Counted from the first letter of the stretch, positions 14,854 through 23,830 are shown. The stretch: DNA of 64,000 nucleotides from Streptomyces sp. WMMC500 (GCF_027497195.1 NZ_CP114905.1:5219001-5283000); one strand, 5' to 3'. Made by a program: numbers and translations. Notes: generated by a model from the letters alone, not told the origin.

Positions 14854-16545
14854 TCACGGTCGAGCCTCTCGCCGAGCCGATGACCCGCCCTCAACCGGTC
14901 GGACAGCCGGTCCGGGGGGTGGGTCGGCCCGCACGGGCATCTCGCGGCCCCGCCACCGGCGGCGCAGCCAGCGGTCGTGGCTGGCGACGACGATCGCGCC
15001 CGGCCCGGTCGCCAGCGCGTCCTCCAGTTCGTCGCACAGCCGGGGGGAGAGGTGGTTCGTCGGCTCGTCCAGCAGCAGCAACTGCGGCGGGCGGGCGACC
15101 AGCAGCGCCAGCGCCAGGCGGCGGCGCTGCCCCACCGACAGCCGCCCGACCGGCTTGTCCAGGTCGGCCTCGTGCAGCAGGCCCAGCGATGCCAGCGGCA
15201 CCCGCTCCGCGCGGGCCGGGCCCAGCGCCGCCTCGTAGGTGTCGCGGGCCGCGCGCTCGGGCCGCGCGAAGACGGTGTCCTGGGTGAGCAGCCCCACGGA
15301 CAGCCGGCGCCGCCTGCGCACCTCGCCCTCGGCGACCGGCAGCCGCCCGGCGAGTACGGCCAGCAGCGTCGACTTGCCCGTCCCGTTGCCGCCCGTGACC
15401 AGCAGCCGGTCGGTGGCGGCCACCTCCAGCTCGTCCAGCCTGAGCCGCCCGGGGACCCGTATGCCGCGCAGGGCGATCAGCGGCTGCGGTCCTTCGGCCG
15501 CCCGGGCGGCCAGGTCGCCGGCGGCGAACCTCAGGGGGCGCGGTGGCTCGGCGACCTGGACGCGCTCCAGCTCCCCAAGCCGCTGGGCGGCGTTGCGCAC
15601 CCGCCGGGAGATCGAGTTCTGGACGCGGCCGGCCCGGTGGCCGTAGCCCATCTTCTCGTTGTCGGTGGGGCCCCGGTCGGGGGCCACCCGGCGGGCGGTC
15701 ACCCCCACCGAGACGCGCAGCCCCGCCAACTCCTCCTGCTCCTCGGCGTACTGACGCTCCCAGCGCGCCCGCGCCGCGCGCTTCTCGGACAGGTAGGCGC
15801 TGTAGTTCCCGCCGTAGCGGACGGGTCCTGCCGCCGCCGGGTCGAGGTCGATCAGGTCGGTGCAGACGGCGTCGAGGAAGGCCCGGTCGTGGCTGGCGAG
15901 CACGACGGCGCCGGGCAGGGCCCTGACCTGTTCCTCCAGGAAGGCGGCGGCACCGTCGTCGAGGTGGTTGGTCGGCTCGTCCAGGAGCAGGGCGGCGGGC
16001 CGCCGGACGAGCAGCGCCGCCAGGGCGAGCCGGCCGCGCTGCCCGCCGGAGAGCGAGCCGAGCGTGCGGCCGTGGTCCACGGCGCCGAGGCCCAGGCCCG
16101 CCAGGACCAGGGCGGCGCGGCGGTCGGCGTCCCAGGACTCCCGGTCCTGGGCCTGTTCGAGGCGCCTGCCGTAGGCGTCGAGGACGTCCCGGTGGGCGGG
16201 GTCGTCCTCGGCGACCCGGGCCAGCTCCCCGCTGAGCCGGTCCAGCTCGGCGAGGTCCTCGCGGGCCTCGGCCAGCGCCTCGTCCAGGACGGCGGCGACG
16301 GTCGTGTCCCCGTCGAAGGGCATCTCCTGGTGCAGGAAGCCGAGGTCGGCGACGCGGGTGACGCTGCCGGCGTCGGGTTCGTCGACGCCGGCGAGCACCC
16401 GCAGCAGCGTGGACTTGCCGACGCCGTTCTCCCCGATCAGGCCGATGCGGTGACCGGGGGAGGCGGTCAGACAGACGCCGTCGAGGACGCGGCGCCCACC
16501 CAGGTTGCGGACGAGGTCGTGGGCGAGAAGTGCGGGCTGGGGCAC
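14854..16545 (-). CDS. ABC-F family ATP-binding protein (first of tandem pair)
   Basis: Soluble twin-ABC protein of about 563 aa without membrane segments. ABC-F proteins act on the ribosome, in antibiotic protection or translation control. Domain 1: GENGVGKSTL, LSGGQRGRLALAALL, LLLDEPTNHLDDG. The inter-domain linker is at about 230-320 (YAEEQEELAGLR...). Domain 2: GGNGTGKSTLL, LSVGQRRRLALALL, LLLLDEPTNHLSP. The GTG at 16545 is taken as start because homology begins at VPQPALLAHDLVRN; the ribosome-binding site is weak, so the start is uncertain. It lies 80 nt downstream of another ABC-F gene, likely in one operon. Confidence 0.9.
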   Translation of the reverse strand: MPQPALLAHDLVRNLGGRRVLDGVCLTASPGHRIGLIGENGVGKSTLLRVLAGVDEPDAGSVTRVADLGFLHQEMPFDGDTTVAAVLDEALAEAREDLAELDRLSGELARVAEDDPAHRDVLDAYGRRLEQAQDRESWDADRRAALVLAGLGLGAVDHGRTLGSLSGGQRGRLALAALLVRRPAALLLDEPTNHLDDGAAAFLEEQVRALPGAVVLASHDRAFLDAVCTDLIDLDPAAAGPVRYGGNYSAYLSEKRAARARWERQYAEEQEELAGLRVSVGVTARRVAPDRGPTDNEKMGYGHRAGRVQNSISRRVRNAAQRLGELERVQVAEPPRPLRFAAGDLAARAAEGPQPLIALRGIRVPGRLRLDELEVAATDRLLVTGGNGTGKSTLLAVLAGRLPVAEGEVRRRRRLSVGLLTQDTVFARPERAARDTYEAALGPARAERVPLASLGLLHEADLDKPVGRLSVGQRRRLALALLVARPPQLLLLDEPTNHLSPRLCDELEDALATGPGAIVVASHDRWLRRRWRGREMPVRADPPPGPAVRPVEGGSSARREARP

Positions 16546-16625
16546 AGGTCGGTCCGTCTTCCGTGAGGGGGGCCGGCCCGCCGGGCGCGGGGCCTCGGAC
16601 GCGGGCCACGTCACACGCCGGCGGC

Positions 16626-18260
16626 TCACACCGCCGGAGCGCCCGTCTCCCGCAGCGTGCCGTCGGCCAGGCGCAGCCAGCGGTTGATCCCGATCTCCGC
16701 GAGGAACCGCTCGTCGTGGCTGACCACCATGAAGGCGCCCTGGTAGGAGTTGAGCGCGCTTTCCAGTTGGCCCGCGTTGACGAGGTCGAGGTTGTTGGTC
16801 GGCTCGTCGAGCAGCAACAGATGCGGCGCCGGCTCCGCGCACAGGACGCAGGCCAGGGTGGCGCGCAGCAGCTCGCCGCCGGACAGCACACGGACCGGCA
16901 GGTGGGCGCGCGGACCGCGGAAGAGGAACCGGGCAAGCAGGTTCATCCGCTCCGCCTCGGGCCGCTCCGGGGCGAACCCGGCGAAGTTCTCCGCCACCGT
17001 CCGGTCCGGGTCCAGCAGGTCAAGGCGCTGCGAGAGGTAGGCGATCCGGCCGTCGTTGCGTTTGATCCCGCCGCCGTCCGGAACGAGGTCGCCGGTGATC
17101 AGCCGCATCAGGGTGGTCTTCCCGGCACCGTTGGGGCCGGTCAGCGCGATCCGCTCCGGGCCCCGGACGGTCAGGTCGACGCCGCCCGCGGCGAACACCT
17201 CCGCGTCACCGAGACGCACCCGCATCGCCTCGCCGAGGAACAGGTTGCGTCCGGCGGGCACCCGGGTGCCGGGCAGGTCCAGGGTGAGCCGGGCCTCGTC
17301 GCGCACCGCGCGGCCGGCCTCGTCGAGACGGGCCTGGGCGTCGCTGACGCGGGAGGCGTGCATGGTGCCCGACCTGCCCGCGGCCTCCTGCGCGCTCCGC
17401 TTCAGGTTGCCGGCGACGATCTTGGGCAGGCCGGCGTTCTTCAGGTTCTTCGCGGCGTTGCTCGCGCGCCGCTCGGCGCGCTCGCGGGCCTGCTGCGCCT
17501 CCCGCTTCTCCCGCTTGAGTTCCTGCTCGGCGCTGCGGACGTTCTTCTCGGCGACCTCCTGCTCGGCGCGGACCGCCTCCTCGTACGCGGTGAAACCGCC
17601 GCCGTACAGGCGCAGTTCCGCGCTGCCGAGTTCCGCGATGCGGTCCATGCGGTCCAGCAGTGCGCGGTCGTGACTGACCAGCAGCAGGCTGCCGCTGAAG
17701 TCCGACAGGGCGTCGTACAGCTTGTGCCGGGCCTCGGCGTCGAGGTTGTTGGTGGGCTCGTCGAGGAGGAGGACGTCGGGCTGCTTGAGCAGGTGCGCGG
17801 CGAGGCCGAGGGAGACGATCTGGCCGCCGCTGAGCGTGGCGAGGCGGCGGTCCAGCGTGAGGTCGTCCAGGCCCAGCCGGTCGAGTTGGGCGCGGGTGCG
17901 CTCCTCGACGTCCCAGTCGTCGCCGATGGCGGCGAAGTGCTTCTCGTCGACGTCGCCGGACTCCACGGCGTCCAGCGCGCGGATCACCTCGGCGACGCCG
18001 ACGACCTCGGCGACCGTGAGGTCCGCCGTGAGCGGCAGGTTCTGCGGGAGGTAACCGAGGGTGCCGCTGACGGACACCGAGCCCGTGACGGGCGTGAGTT
18101 CACCGGCGATCAGCCTGAGCAGGGTGGACTTGCCGGAGCCGTTGGGGGCGACCAGGCCGGTGCGGCCCGGCGTCACGGAGAAGGACAGGTCGTGGAAGAC
18201 GGGGGTGTCGTCGGGCCAGGCGAAGGAGAGATGCGAGCAGACGACGGCGGCGTCGGACAT
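16626..18260 (-). CDS. ABC-F family ATP-binding protein (second of tandem pair)
   Basis: 544-aa soluble twin-ABC protein starting at ATG 18260 (MSDAAVVCSHLSF), with GAGG upstream. Domain 1: [41 protein letters not shown] long charged linker at about 220-320 (AEQEVAEKNVRSAEQELKRE) should form the coiled-coil P-site tRNA-interaction arm seen in this family. Domain 2: GPNGAGKTTLM, LSGGELLRATLACVLC, LLLLDEPTNNLDL. It is the upstream member of the pair. The 252-nt gap to the divergent DsrE-like gene could hold an attenuation leader as in inducible ABC-F genes, but I find no convincing one. Confidence 0.92.
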   Translation of the reverse strand: MSDAAVVCSHLSFAWPDDTPVFHDLSFSVTPGRTGLVAPNGSGKSTLLRLIAGELTPVTGSVSVSGTLGYLPQNLPLTADLTVAEVVGVAEVIRALDAVESGDVDEKHFAAIGDDWDVEERTRAQLDRLGLDDLTLDRRLATLSGGQIVSLGLAAHLLKQPDVLLLDEPTNNLDAEARHKLYDALSDFSGSLLLVSHDRALLDRMDRIAELGSAELRLYGGGFTAYEEAVRAEQEVAEKNVRSAEQELKREKREAQQARERAERRASNAAKNLKNAGLPKIVAGNLKRSAQEAAGRSGTMHASRVSDAQARLDEAGRAVRDEARLTLDLPGTRVPAGRNLFLGEAMRVRLGDAEVFAAGGVDLTVRGPERIALTGPNGAGKTTLMRLITGDLVPDGGGIKRNDGRIAYLSQRLDLLDPDRTVAENFAGFAPERPEAERMNLLARFLFRGPRAHLPVRVLSGGELLRATLACVLCAEPAPHLLLLDEPTNNLDLVNAGQLESALNSYQGAFMVVSHDERFLAEIGINRWLRLADGTLRETGAPAV

Positions 18261-18500
18261 GGGAGAGACCTCGGAGGAAAAGCGGGCAGAACCCGAGCGG
18301 AAACGGTCCTGTGCCCTGGGTGACGTGAGAAGAGGGGGAACGACGAAACGGACCACCTCGGCAGCGCTCCGCGCGCCGGCCGGTGGCCGTCAGATCCGGA
18401 TCTCACCCGGAGATGTCGTCTTCACCCACCACGTCTGTGACTCCTCAGTCGACGATCTACGTCACCGTCCACGGTAACAGGCACGCTGGGCCCCCCGCCT

Positions 18501-18506
18501 TACAGT
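18501..18506 (+). promoter_or_regulatory. -10 box TACAGT, leaderless start of the DsrE-like gene
   Basis: TACAGT ends 6 nt before ATG 18513, which places the expected transcription start at or next to the start codon. No ribosome-binding site precedes the gene, consistent with a leaderless mRNA. Confidence 0.55.
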
Positions 18507-18512
18507 TGGCGC

Positions 18513-18875
18513 ATGGCCAAGAAGCTAGTGATCAAGGTGACCGCGGGAACGGATGCGCCGGAGCGCTGCTCGCAGGCGTTCACGGTGGCGGCCGTCGCCG
18601 CCGCCAGCGGGGTGGAGGTGTCGCTCTGGCTGACCGGCGAGTCCGCGTGGTTCGCCCTGCCCGGCCGGGCCGCGGAGTTCGAGCTGCCGCACGCCGCGCC
18701 GCTGCCGGAGCTGCTCGACGGGGTGCTGGCGGGCGGGCGGGTCACGCTGTGCACGCAGTGCGCCGCGCGCCGCGGGATCGGGGAGAAGGACGTGCTGGAG
18801 GGCGTACGGATCGCCGGCGCGCAGGTCTTCGTCAGCGAGGCGATGGCCGACGGCACCCAGGCCCTCGTCTACTGA
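18513..18875 (+). CDS. DsrE/DsrF-like family protein
   Basis: 120-aa small cytosolic protein with the DsrE alpha/beta fold (KLVIKVTAGTDAPERCSQAFTV at the N-terminus, VTLCTQCAARRGI in the middle). DsrE-like proteins bind or carry sulfur through conserved cysteines; the Cys pair in LCTQC is the candidate here. It lies next to DUF3099, DUF1416 and rhodanese genes, supporting a link to sulfur transfer. The family name is confident, the biochemical role inferred. Confidence 0.85.
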   Translation: MAKKLVIKVTAGTDAPERCSQAFTVAAVAAASGVEVSLWLTGESAWFALPGRAAEFELPHAAPLPELLDGVLAGGRVTLCTQCAARRGIGEKDVLEGVRIAGAQVFVSEAMADGTQALVY

Positions 18876-18891
18876 ACGCCCGCCCGCCGTC

Positions 18892-19143
18892 TCATTTCTC
18901 GTCCCACCACGTGTCGTCCTCTTCCCGCCGGTTGCCGATGATCACCGCGACCGGCGGGAGGGCGGCCGCGACCACGCACATCGCGATGGCGGCGGTCGCG
19001 GAGAAGGGGTAGACGACGGCGCCGGCGAGGACGAACAGCAGCACCGCCGTGCCCATCAGCAGGAAGTACCGCCTCCGGCGCCGCGGCTGACTCGGCGGCA
19101 CCCGGGGGTCCGACTGGACGCCCTCGTGGCGGAAGCCCCGCAT
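18892..19143 (-). CDS. DUF3099 small membrane protein
   Basis: 83-aa protein with a basic N-terminus (RRRRRYFLL) and two hydrophobic helices (LLMGTAVLLFVLAGAVVY and AAIAMCVVAAALPPVAVIIG), then an acidic tail EEDDTWWDEK. The arrangement matches actinobacterial DUF3099 proteins of unknown function. The ATG at 19143 has GGAGG only 1 nt away, so the true start may differ by some residues. It ends 16 nt from the convergent DsrE-like gene and is downstream of DUF1416. Confidence 0.75.
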   Translation of the reverse strand: MRGFRHEGVQSDPRVPPSQPRRRRRYFLLMGTAVLLFVLAGAVVYPFSATAAIAMCVVAAALPPVAVIIGNRREEDDTWWDEK

Positions 19144-19199
19144 GCCTCCACGGTACGCCCGGGAGGCGGTGCGGGGCTTCCGCGCGGACTGCGGGCCGC

Positions 19200-19487
19200 T
19201 CAGACCGCGATCGCGACCTCCGAGAGGCCGCCCCGCGTGGCGACCACGGTGCGGTCGGCGGTGCCGCCGGGCACCAGGGCCCGTACGGTCCAGGTGCCCT
19301 CCGCGGCGTAGAACCGGAACTGGCCGGTGGCCGACGTGGGCACCTCGGCGGTGAACTCGCCGGAGGCGTCCAGCAGCCGCACGTAACCGGTGACGGGCTC
19401 GCCGTCGCGGGTCACGGAGCCCTGGATGGTGGTCTCGCCGGCCTTGACGGTGGCGGCGTCGGGGCCGCCTGCCTTGGCTCCGCACAT
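19200..19487 (-). CDS. DUF1416 protein, sulfurtransferase partner
   Basis: 95-aa cytosolic protein with an Ig/prealbumin-like beta-sandwich pattern: TTIQGSVTRDGEPVTGYVRL, GQFRFYAAEGTWTVRALVPG. It starts MCGAKAGG, with one N-terminal Cys. DUF1416 genes are regularly located directly after the thiosulfate sulfurtransferase in actinobacteria, as here (49-nt gap, same direction). A role as accessory or sulfur acceptor is an inference from this co-occurrence. Confidence 0.88.
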   Translation of the reverse strand: MCGAKAGGPDAATVKAGETTIQGSVTRDGEPVTGYVRLLDASGEFTAEVPTSATGQFRFYAAEGTWTVRALVPGGTADRTVVATRGGLSEVAIAV

Positions 19488-19536
19488 GGGGTCGTGTCCT
19501 TTCTCGGGGTGTGACCGGGCTGTCGGCGCGCTGCCG

Positions 19537-20376
19537 TCAGTCGTTGGCGCCGAGCTCGATCGGCACGCCGACGAGCGAGCCGTACTCGGTCCAGGAGCCG
19601 TCGTAGTTCTTGACGTTCTCCTGGCCCAGCAGCTCGTGCAGCACGAACCAGGTGTGCGCCGAGCGCTCGCCGATGCGGCAGTAGGCGATGGTGTCCTTGG
19701 ACAGGTCCACGCCCTCGCCCTCGTACAGCTCCTTCAGCTCGTCGTCCGACCGGAAGGTGCCGTCGTCGTTGGCCGACTTCGACCACGGGATGTTCCGCGC
19801 GGTGGGCACGTGGCCCGGCCGCTGCGACTGCTCCTGCGGCAGGTGCGCCGGGGCCAGCAGCTTGCCGGAGAACTCGTCGGGGGAGCGGACGTCGACCAGG
19901 TTGAGGGTGCCGATCGCGGCCACGACGTCGTCGCGGAAGGCGCGGATGGCGGTGTCCTGCGGCTTGGCCTTGTACGCGGTGGCCGCGCGCTGCGGCACCT
20001 CGGCGACCAGGTCGCGCGAGTCCAGCTCCCACTTCTTGCGGCCGCCGTCGAGGAGCTTGACGTCGCCGTGGCCGTAGAGCTTGAAGTACCAGTAGGCGTA
20101 CGCGGCGAACCAGTTGTTGTTGCCGCCGTAGAGGACGACCGTGTCGTCGTTGGCGATGCCGCGCTCGGACAGCAGCTTCTCGAAGCCGGCCTGGTCCACG
20201 AAGTCGCGGCGCACCGGGTCCTGGAGGTCGGTCTTCCAGTCGATGCGGACGGCGTTCTTGATGTGGTTCTTGTCGTACGCGGCGGTGTCCTCGTCGACCT
20301 CGACGAGGACGACCTTCGGGTTGTCGAGGTTGGCCTCGACCCAGTCGGCGTCCACCAGGACGTCACTGCGGCTCAT
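19537..20376 (-). CDS. Thiosulfate sulfurtransferase (two-domain rhodanese)
   Basis: 279-aa cytosolic enzyme moving sulfane sulfur from thiosulfate or 3-mercaptopyruvate to acceptors. There are two rhodanese domains. The N-terminal inactive one begins VLVDADWVEANLDN and contains DTVVLYGGNNNWFAAYAYW. The C-terminal catalytic one has LVDVRSPDEFSG and the active-site loop YCRIGERSAH with Cys233. It starts MSRSDVLVD with GGAG upstream. DUF1416 follows in the same transcript, and a short leader peptide gene with Cys-rich end lies 168 nt upstream, implying sulfur-responsive attenuation. Confidence 0.93.
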   Translation of the reverse strand: MSRSDVLVDADWVEANLDNPKVVLVEVDEDTAAYDKNHIKNAVRIDWKTDLQDPVRRDFVDQAGFEKLLSERGIANDDTVVLYGGNNNWFAAYAYWYFKLYGHGDVKLLDGGRKKWELDSRDLVAEVPQRAATAYKAKPQDTAIRAFRDDVVAAIGTLNLVDVRSPDEFSGKLLAPAHLPQEQSQRPGHVPTARNIPWSKSANDDGTFRSDDELKELYEGEGVDLSKDTIAYCRIGERSAHTWFVLHELLGQENVKNYDGSWTEYGSLVGVPIELGAND

Positions 20377-20544
20377 CTGCTTCTCTCCTCCGGAGCGCTG
20401 AGACGGGGGTACGGGCGGGTGTGCACCCGGCGACGCGCGGCAGGCAGGGCGGAGCGCCGGGGGCGGAGTGTGCGGACAGCCGGGCTGGCGGTGCGGGGAG
20501 GCACGGGCCCGGCTGGGGGCGGGAGCTGCGGACCCGGACCCCGG

Positions 20545-20655
20545 TCAGGCGGTGCGACAGAGCATGGCGGCGACGCGGCACAGGTCGACGGCGCGCCGCT
20601 GGGTCAGGTGATCTGCCTGTCCCCGGGGGCGGGGACCGCTCATCGAGCACAGCAT
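20545..20655 (-). CDS. 36-aa leader peptide upstream of the sulfurtransferase gene
   Basis: Small ORF starting at ATG 20655 and ending TGA 20545. The C-terminal half is TQRRAVDLCRVAAMLCRTA. The pattern RRxVDLxRxxxxxC near the end is that of actinobacterial leader peptides found before sulfur metabolism genes. The peptide has three Cys (positions 3, 25 and 33), so stalling under cysteine shortage could control the downstream rhodanese/DUF1416 genes. A -10 box TACGAT ends 7 nt before the ATG, so the message is probably leaderless. I did not find an unambiguous terminator/antiterminator pair in 20377-20544. Family recognition is from memory; the regulatory role is inference. Confidence 0.72.
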   Translation of the reverse strand: MLCSMSGPRPRGQADHLTQRRAVDLCRVAAMLCRTA

Positions 20656-20662
20656 GCGGTCG

Positions 20663-20668
20663 ATCGTA
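20663..20668 (-). promoter_or_regulatory. -10 box TACGAT for the sulfurtransferase leader transcript
   Basis: Read on the minus strand, TACGAT is followed by 7 nt (CGACCGC) and then the leader peptide ATG. This matches the leaderless -10 spacing seen at several other genes of the window. A -35 element is not obvious. Confidence 0.5.
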
Positions 20669-20863
20669 CGGAGGGACGCGCGCCTGTGTCACCGGCGTGT
20701 CGGATGATGAGACGGCTTCGTCCGGCATATGAGACCTGGGGGGAGGCGGGGGTGGCGCGCGGCGGCCCGCACGGGGGATGGCGGGGGCGGGCCTTCTGCG
20801 GTACGGACTCAACGGTCTCAGCTTACGGACGGGTGGCCCGTGGCGGGCGGCGGGCGCGCCGCC

Positions 20864-21592
20864 TCAGTTGCCGGCCGAGCGCTCGTCGCCCAGCTCCACG
20901 TCCCTGCCGCTGCCCGTGATGACGATGCCGTCCTTCGTCACGTCGACGTCCGTCAGACGTATCCCCGGCGGCAGGTCCTCGATCGTCCAGTTGTAGTCCA
21001 TGCGGTCGCGTACGAAGTCCTCCAGGCCGGGGACGCCCCTGAGGTTGTCGACGTCGGTCGCGCGCAGCCGGATCGTGTCCCCGTCGACCACGCTGACCTT
21101 GCCGAGCAGCGACTCCTCCAGCCGCTGCCCGAGGAACGACGTCCCGACCGTCGCCTTCACCTTGTTCTCGCCGGCCGCGCCCTTCCCGCCGTACGCGACC
21201 TCGATCACCGGCAGCGCCGCGGAGATGTCCGCGTACGTGATCGTCACCTTGCCGTCGGCCTTGTCCGCCGTCGCCCGGTCCCAGTCGTCGCCCTCGATCC
21301 GCACGCCCTCCAGCTCGCCGCGCACGCCGTCCAGGCGCAGGGACCGGCCGTCGCTGCCGACGGCGTCGATGCCGTCGATCCGTACGTCCACGGCCTCGAA
21401 CTCCCGCGACATGACCTGGGTGAGGAAGGGGAACCCCTTGATGTCGATGTCGGGCCGCTGGGAGAGCCCGTACTCCTTCTCGATGCGGTCTGCCGCGTTC
21501 GACTCGGCGAACCTGAGCGCGATGCGGTCGGCGGCCACGGCGAGCACGCCGAGCACGACCAGCACCACCCCTGTGATCTTCAACGCGCGCAT
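20864..21592 (-). CDS. DUF2993 (LmeA-like) secreted/membrane-anchored protein
   Basis: 242-aa protein with one N-terminal hydrophobic helix (ITGVVLVVLGVLAVAADRIAL) acting as signal anchor. An extracellular DUF2993 domain follows: VSREFEAVDVRIDGID-like repeats, with IDIKGFPFLTQV near residue 50. DUF2993 proteins are envelope proteins; the mycobacterial relative LmeA acts in lipoglycan mannan elongation. The role here is unknown. It lies upstream of the sulfurtransferase leader and downstream of a large membrane protein gene, all on the minus strand. Confidence 0.87.
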   Translation of the reverse strand: MRALKITGVVLVVLGVLAVAADRIALRFAESNAADRIEKEYGLSQRPDIDIKGFPFLTQVMSREFEAVDVRIDGIDAVGSDGRSLRLDGVRGELEGVRIEGDDWDRATADKADGKVTITYADISAALPVIEVAYGGKGAAGENKVKATVGTSFLGQRLEESLLGKVSVVDGDTIRLRATDVDNLRGVPGLEDFVRDRMDYNWTIEDLPPGIRLTDVDVTKDGIVITGSGRDVELGDERSAGN

Positions 21593-21699
21593 CGGTTCTC
21601 CGCCCCCCGGTCGGTCGTGCCTGAGAGCTTAGATGAGGTGTACGGCCCCGTACCCGCAGGTTGGCGGGAGCGGCTGCCTGCGGGAGCGGGGCTGCTCCG

Positions 21700-23454
21700 T
21701 CAGAGGAGCGCCAGCCCGAGCAGGTGGACCGCGGGGACCGAGAGCGTGAGCGGCAGGGACACCCCGGCCGTCATGTGCACGAACCGCGAGGGGTAGTCGT
21801 AGCTGGCCACCCGGACCGCGACGAGCACGCACACCCCGGCCGCCAGCCCCAGCAGCCCGCCGGCGGCGCCCATGTCGGTGCCGAGCCCCGCCGCGAGACC
21901 GCCGGCTCCGGCCGCGGCGACGGCGGCGACGGGCGAGACGTTCGGCGGCAGCGGCACCGCGCGCCCCAGCGTCCCGGCCGCCACGGCGACGGCGCCGACG
22001 ACGACGGCGTGCCGCTCGGCGGCGAGGTAGCCGGCGGCCAGGACGGCGAGGGCCGCGGCGGCGAGGGCGACGTTGAGCGCGGTGAGGCGCTCCTTGGGGG
22101 CCTGGGTGCTGCGGAGCTGGACGAGGGCGATGAGGAGGAACCAGCCGCCGAGGGAGCCGACCGCGGCGATCACCGCGTCCTCCTCGTCGACGGCGAGGAC
22201 GGTGCCGGTCGCGGTGAGACCGGCCGCCGCGGCCAGCGCGATGCCCTCGCGGGCGGGCCACATGCCGTTCAGCCGGAACCAGCCGGCGGCGGTGACGCCC
22301 TGGAGCAGGGCGACGGCGACGGCGAGCCCGGGCCGCACGTCGAGCGCGGCGGTGACGGCGAGGAGGCCGGCGAGGACGGCGGTGAGCGCGGCCGGCTGCG
22401 GGCCGGGCGCTATGAGGACGGAGGTGCCCTCCTCGCGGAGCACCTCGGCGGGGGGCTTGGGGCGGCGGGGGGTGGGGGCGCCGTAGAGGGTCCCGGTCTC
22501 GGGGCCGCCGGGACCGGGGAAGCCGGCTGCGGCGACCCCGAGGGCGGGGGCGCGGCCGGCGGGGGGAACGTCGGGGTGGGGGTCCCGGGGGGCGGGGTGG
22601 GCGGCTGGAGTGCCGGGGTGGACGGGGGCGCCGGGATGGCTGCCTGTCGCGCCGGGGTGCCCGGTGGCGGTGCCGGGGTGGCCGCCTGCGGCACCCGGGT
22701 GGGCTGCGGTGCCGGGGTGTCCCGGGCCCGGGGCGGCGACCCCGGCGCCGCCGCGGTCCCAGCCGCCGGGCCACTGCGCGCCGTCCCCGGCGGCCGGGCC
22801 GTGGTCGGTGACCGGCGGCAGGTAGGCGGTCTGCCCGACGTCTGCCCCGCCGCCGGGGCCGCCGTGCGGCGAGGGGCCGCCGGCTCCGGTGCCGCCGTAG
22901 CGGGCGGCCCCGTCGTCCGGTGCCGGCGGGAGGTACGCGGTCTCGTCGGCCGCCGCCCCCGCCGCCTGCTGCGGCGGATACGCCGCCTGCCCGGCCGGCC
23001 GGCCGCCGGGCCCGCCGCCACCGGGCGAGCCGCCGCCATGTCCCGGACCGGGCCCGCCCAGCGAACCGGCGCCGTACGCCGCGCCGTGCCCGCCGGGCTG
23101 CCCCGCGCCCGCGGAGTCCTGGCCGCCGCCGTACGGCGCCACGTGCCCGTCTCCGTACGGACCGGTGCCATGCCCGCCGCCGTACGCACCGCCGTAGGCA
23201 GCCCCGTACGGGCCCGCGTCCGTCACCGGCGGCAGGTACGCCGTCTGCTGGGCCGCCGCCGACTCCTCGTGCAGCGCCATCCCCAACTGCGTCTCCGGGG
23301 CGGCGTAGCCGTCGTCGCCCTGGCCCGCCGCCGGCGGGAACTGCGTCTGCCCGCCCGGCGCGCCGTCGCCTTCGCTCTCCTCGTACGGGCCCCAGCCCGC
23401 CTGCGCCGGCGGGGGCGCCGACCACGGCTCGGGGTCGTGTCTCTGGTCGCTCAT
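21700..23454 (-). CDS. Large membrane protein with Pro/Gly-rich repetitive N-terminus
   Basis: 584 aa, starting [16 protein letters not shown] at 23454. Residues 1 to about 320 are disordered and repetitive: three QTAYLPP/ETAYLPP blocks (variants of [10 protein letters not shown]) and a run of HPG repeats ([16 protein letters not shown]). The C-terminal about 250 residues contain eight to ten hydrophobic helices separated by very short loops, such as [17 protein letters not shown] and [15 protein letters not shown]. No enzymatic motif is visible. It begins 7 nt after the end of the MoaD-like gene, so the two are probably one operon. Function unknown. Confidence 0.8.
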   Translation of the reverse strand: MSDQRHDPEPWSAPPPAQAGWGPYEESEGDGAPGGQTQFPPAAGQGDDGYAAPETQLGMALHEESAAAQQTAYLPPVTDAGPYGAAYGGAYGGGHGTGPYGDGHVAPYGGGQDSAGAGQPGGHGAAYGAGSLGGPGPGHGGGSPGGGGPGGRPAGQAAYPPQQAAGAAADETAYLPPAPDDGAARYGGTGAGGPSPHGGPGGGADVGQTAYLPPVTDHGPAAGDGAQWPGGWDRGGAGVAAPGPGHPGTAAHPGAAGGHPGTATGHPGATGSHPGAPVHPGTPAAHPAPRDPHPDVPPAGRAPALGVAAAGFPGPGGPETGTLYGAPTPRRPKPPAEVLREEGTSVLIAPGPQPAALTAVLAGLLAVTAALDVRPGLAVAVALLQGVTAAGWFRLNGMWPAREGIALAAAAGLTATGTVLAVDEEDAVIAAVGSLGGWFLLIALVQLRSTQAPKERLTALNVALAAAALAVLAAGYLAAERHAVVVGAVAVAAGTLGRAVPLPPNVSPVAAVAAAGAGGLAAGLGTDMGAAGGLLGLAAGVCVLVAVRVASYDYPSRFVHMTAGVSLPLTLSVPAVHLLGLALL

Positions 23455-23461
23455 CGTGCGC

Positions 23462-23719
23462 CTAGCCTCCCGCGAACGGGGGCAGGACCTCAACCGTCCC
23501 CCCGTCCGCCAGCGCCACCCCCGCGTGGTCGCGCGCGCCCACCGCCCGCCCGTCCACCAGGAACGAGCAGCGCGCCAGCACCCGGGCAAGACCCTCCCCG
23601 TGCCGCCCCCGCGCCGCGGCCAGCGCCTCGGCCAGGGTGTCCGCCGCGTAGGGCTCCTCCGCGGTACCGGCCGCGGCCTTGGCCGCCGCCCAGTACCGGA
23701 TGGTGCCGTGTGCCGTCAT
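23462..23719 (-). CDS. MoaD/ThiS-family sulfur carrier protein
   Basis: 85-aa ubiquitin-like protein ending in ...[10 protein letters not shown], the C-terminal Gly-Gly that is adenylated and thiocarboxylated in MoaD/ThiS carriers. The start [19 protein letters not shown] and the LVDGRAVG turn match the beta-grasp fold. No moaE or thiG is adjacent, so this may be a stand-alone carrier for molybdopterin or another sulfur insertion. Its neighbourhood (rhodanese, DUF1416, DsrE-like) makes a sulfur relay plausible. The partner is unknown. Confidence 0.87.
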   Translation of the reverse strand: MTAHGTIRYWAAAKAAAGTAEEPYAADTLAEALAAARGRHGEGLARVLARCSFLVDGRAVGARDHAGVALADGGTVEVLPPFAGG

Positions 23720-23830
23720 GGCGTGCCGCCCCTTCCCGTCCTCTTCGCCGTCGTCGGTCCCGCTCGCGCACCGCGTCCGCCCCCATCATGCCCCTGGCGA
23801 AATTCTCGTCGCCCCGGGCAACCTTCGACG

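Noticed and set aside
14427..18323. Long plus-strand frames across the ABC-F genes
   Set aside because: Antisense shadows; the minus strand has complete Walker and signature motifs.
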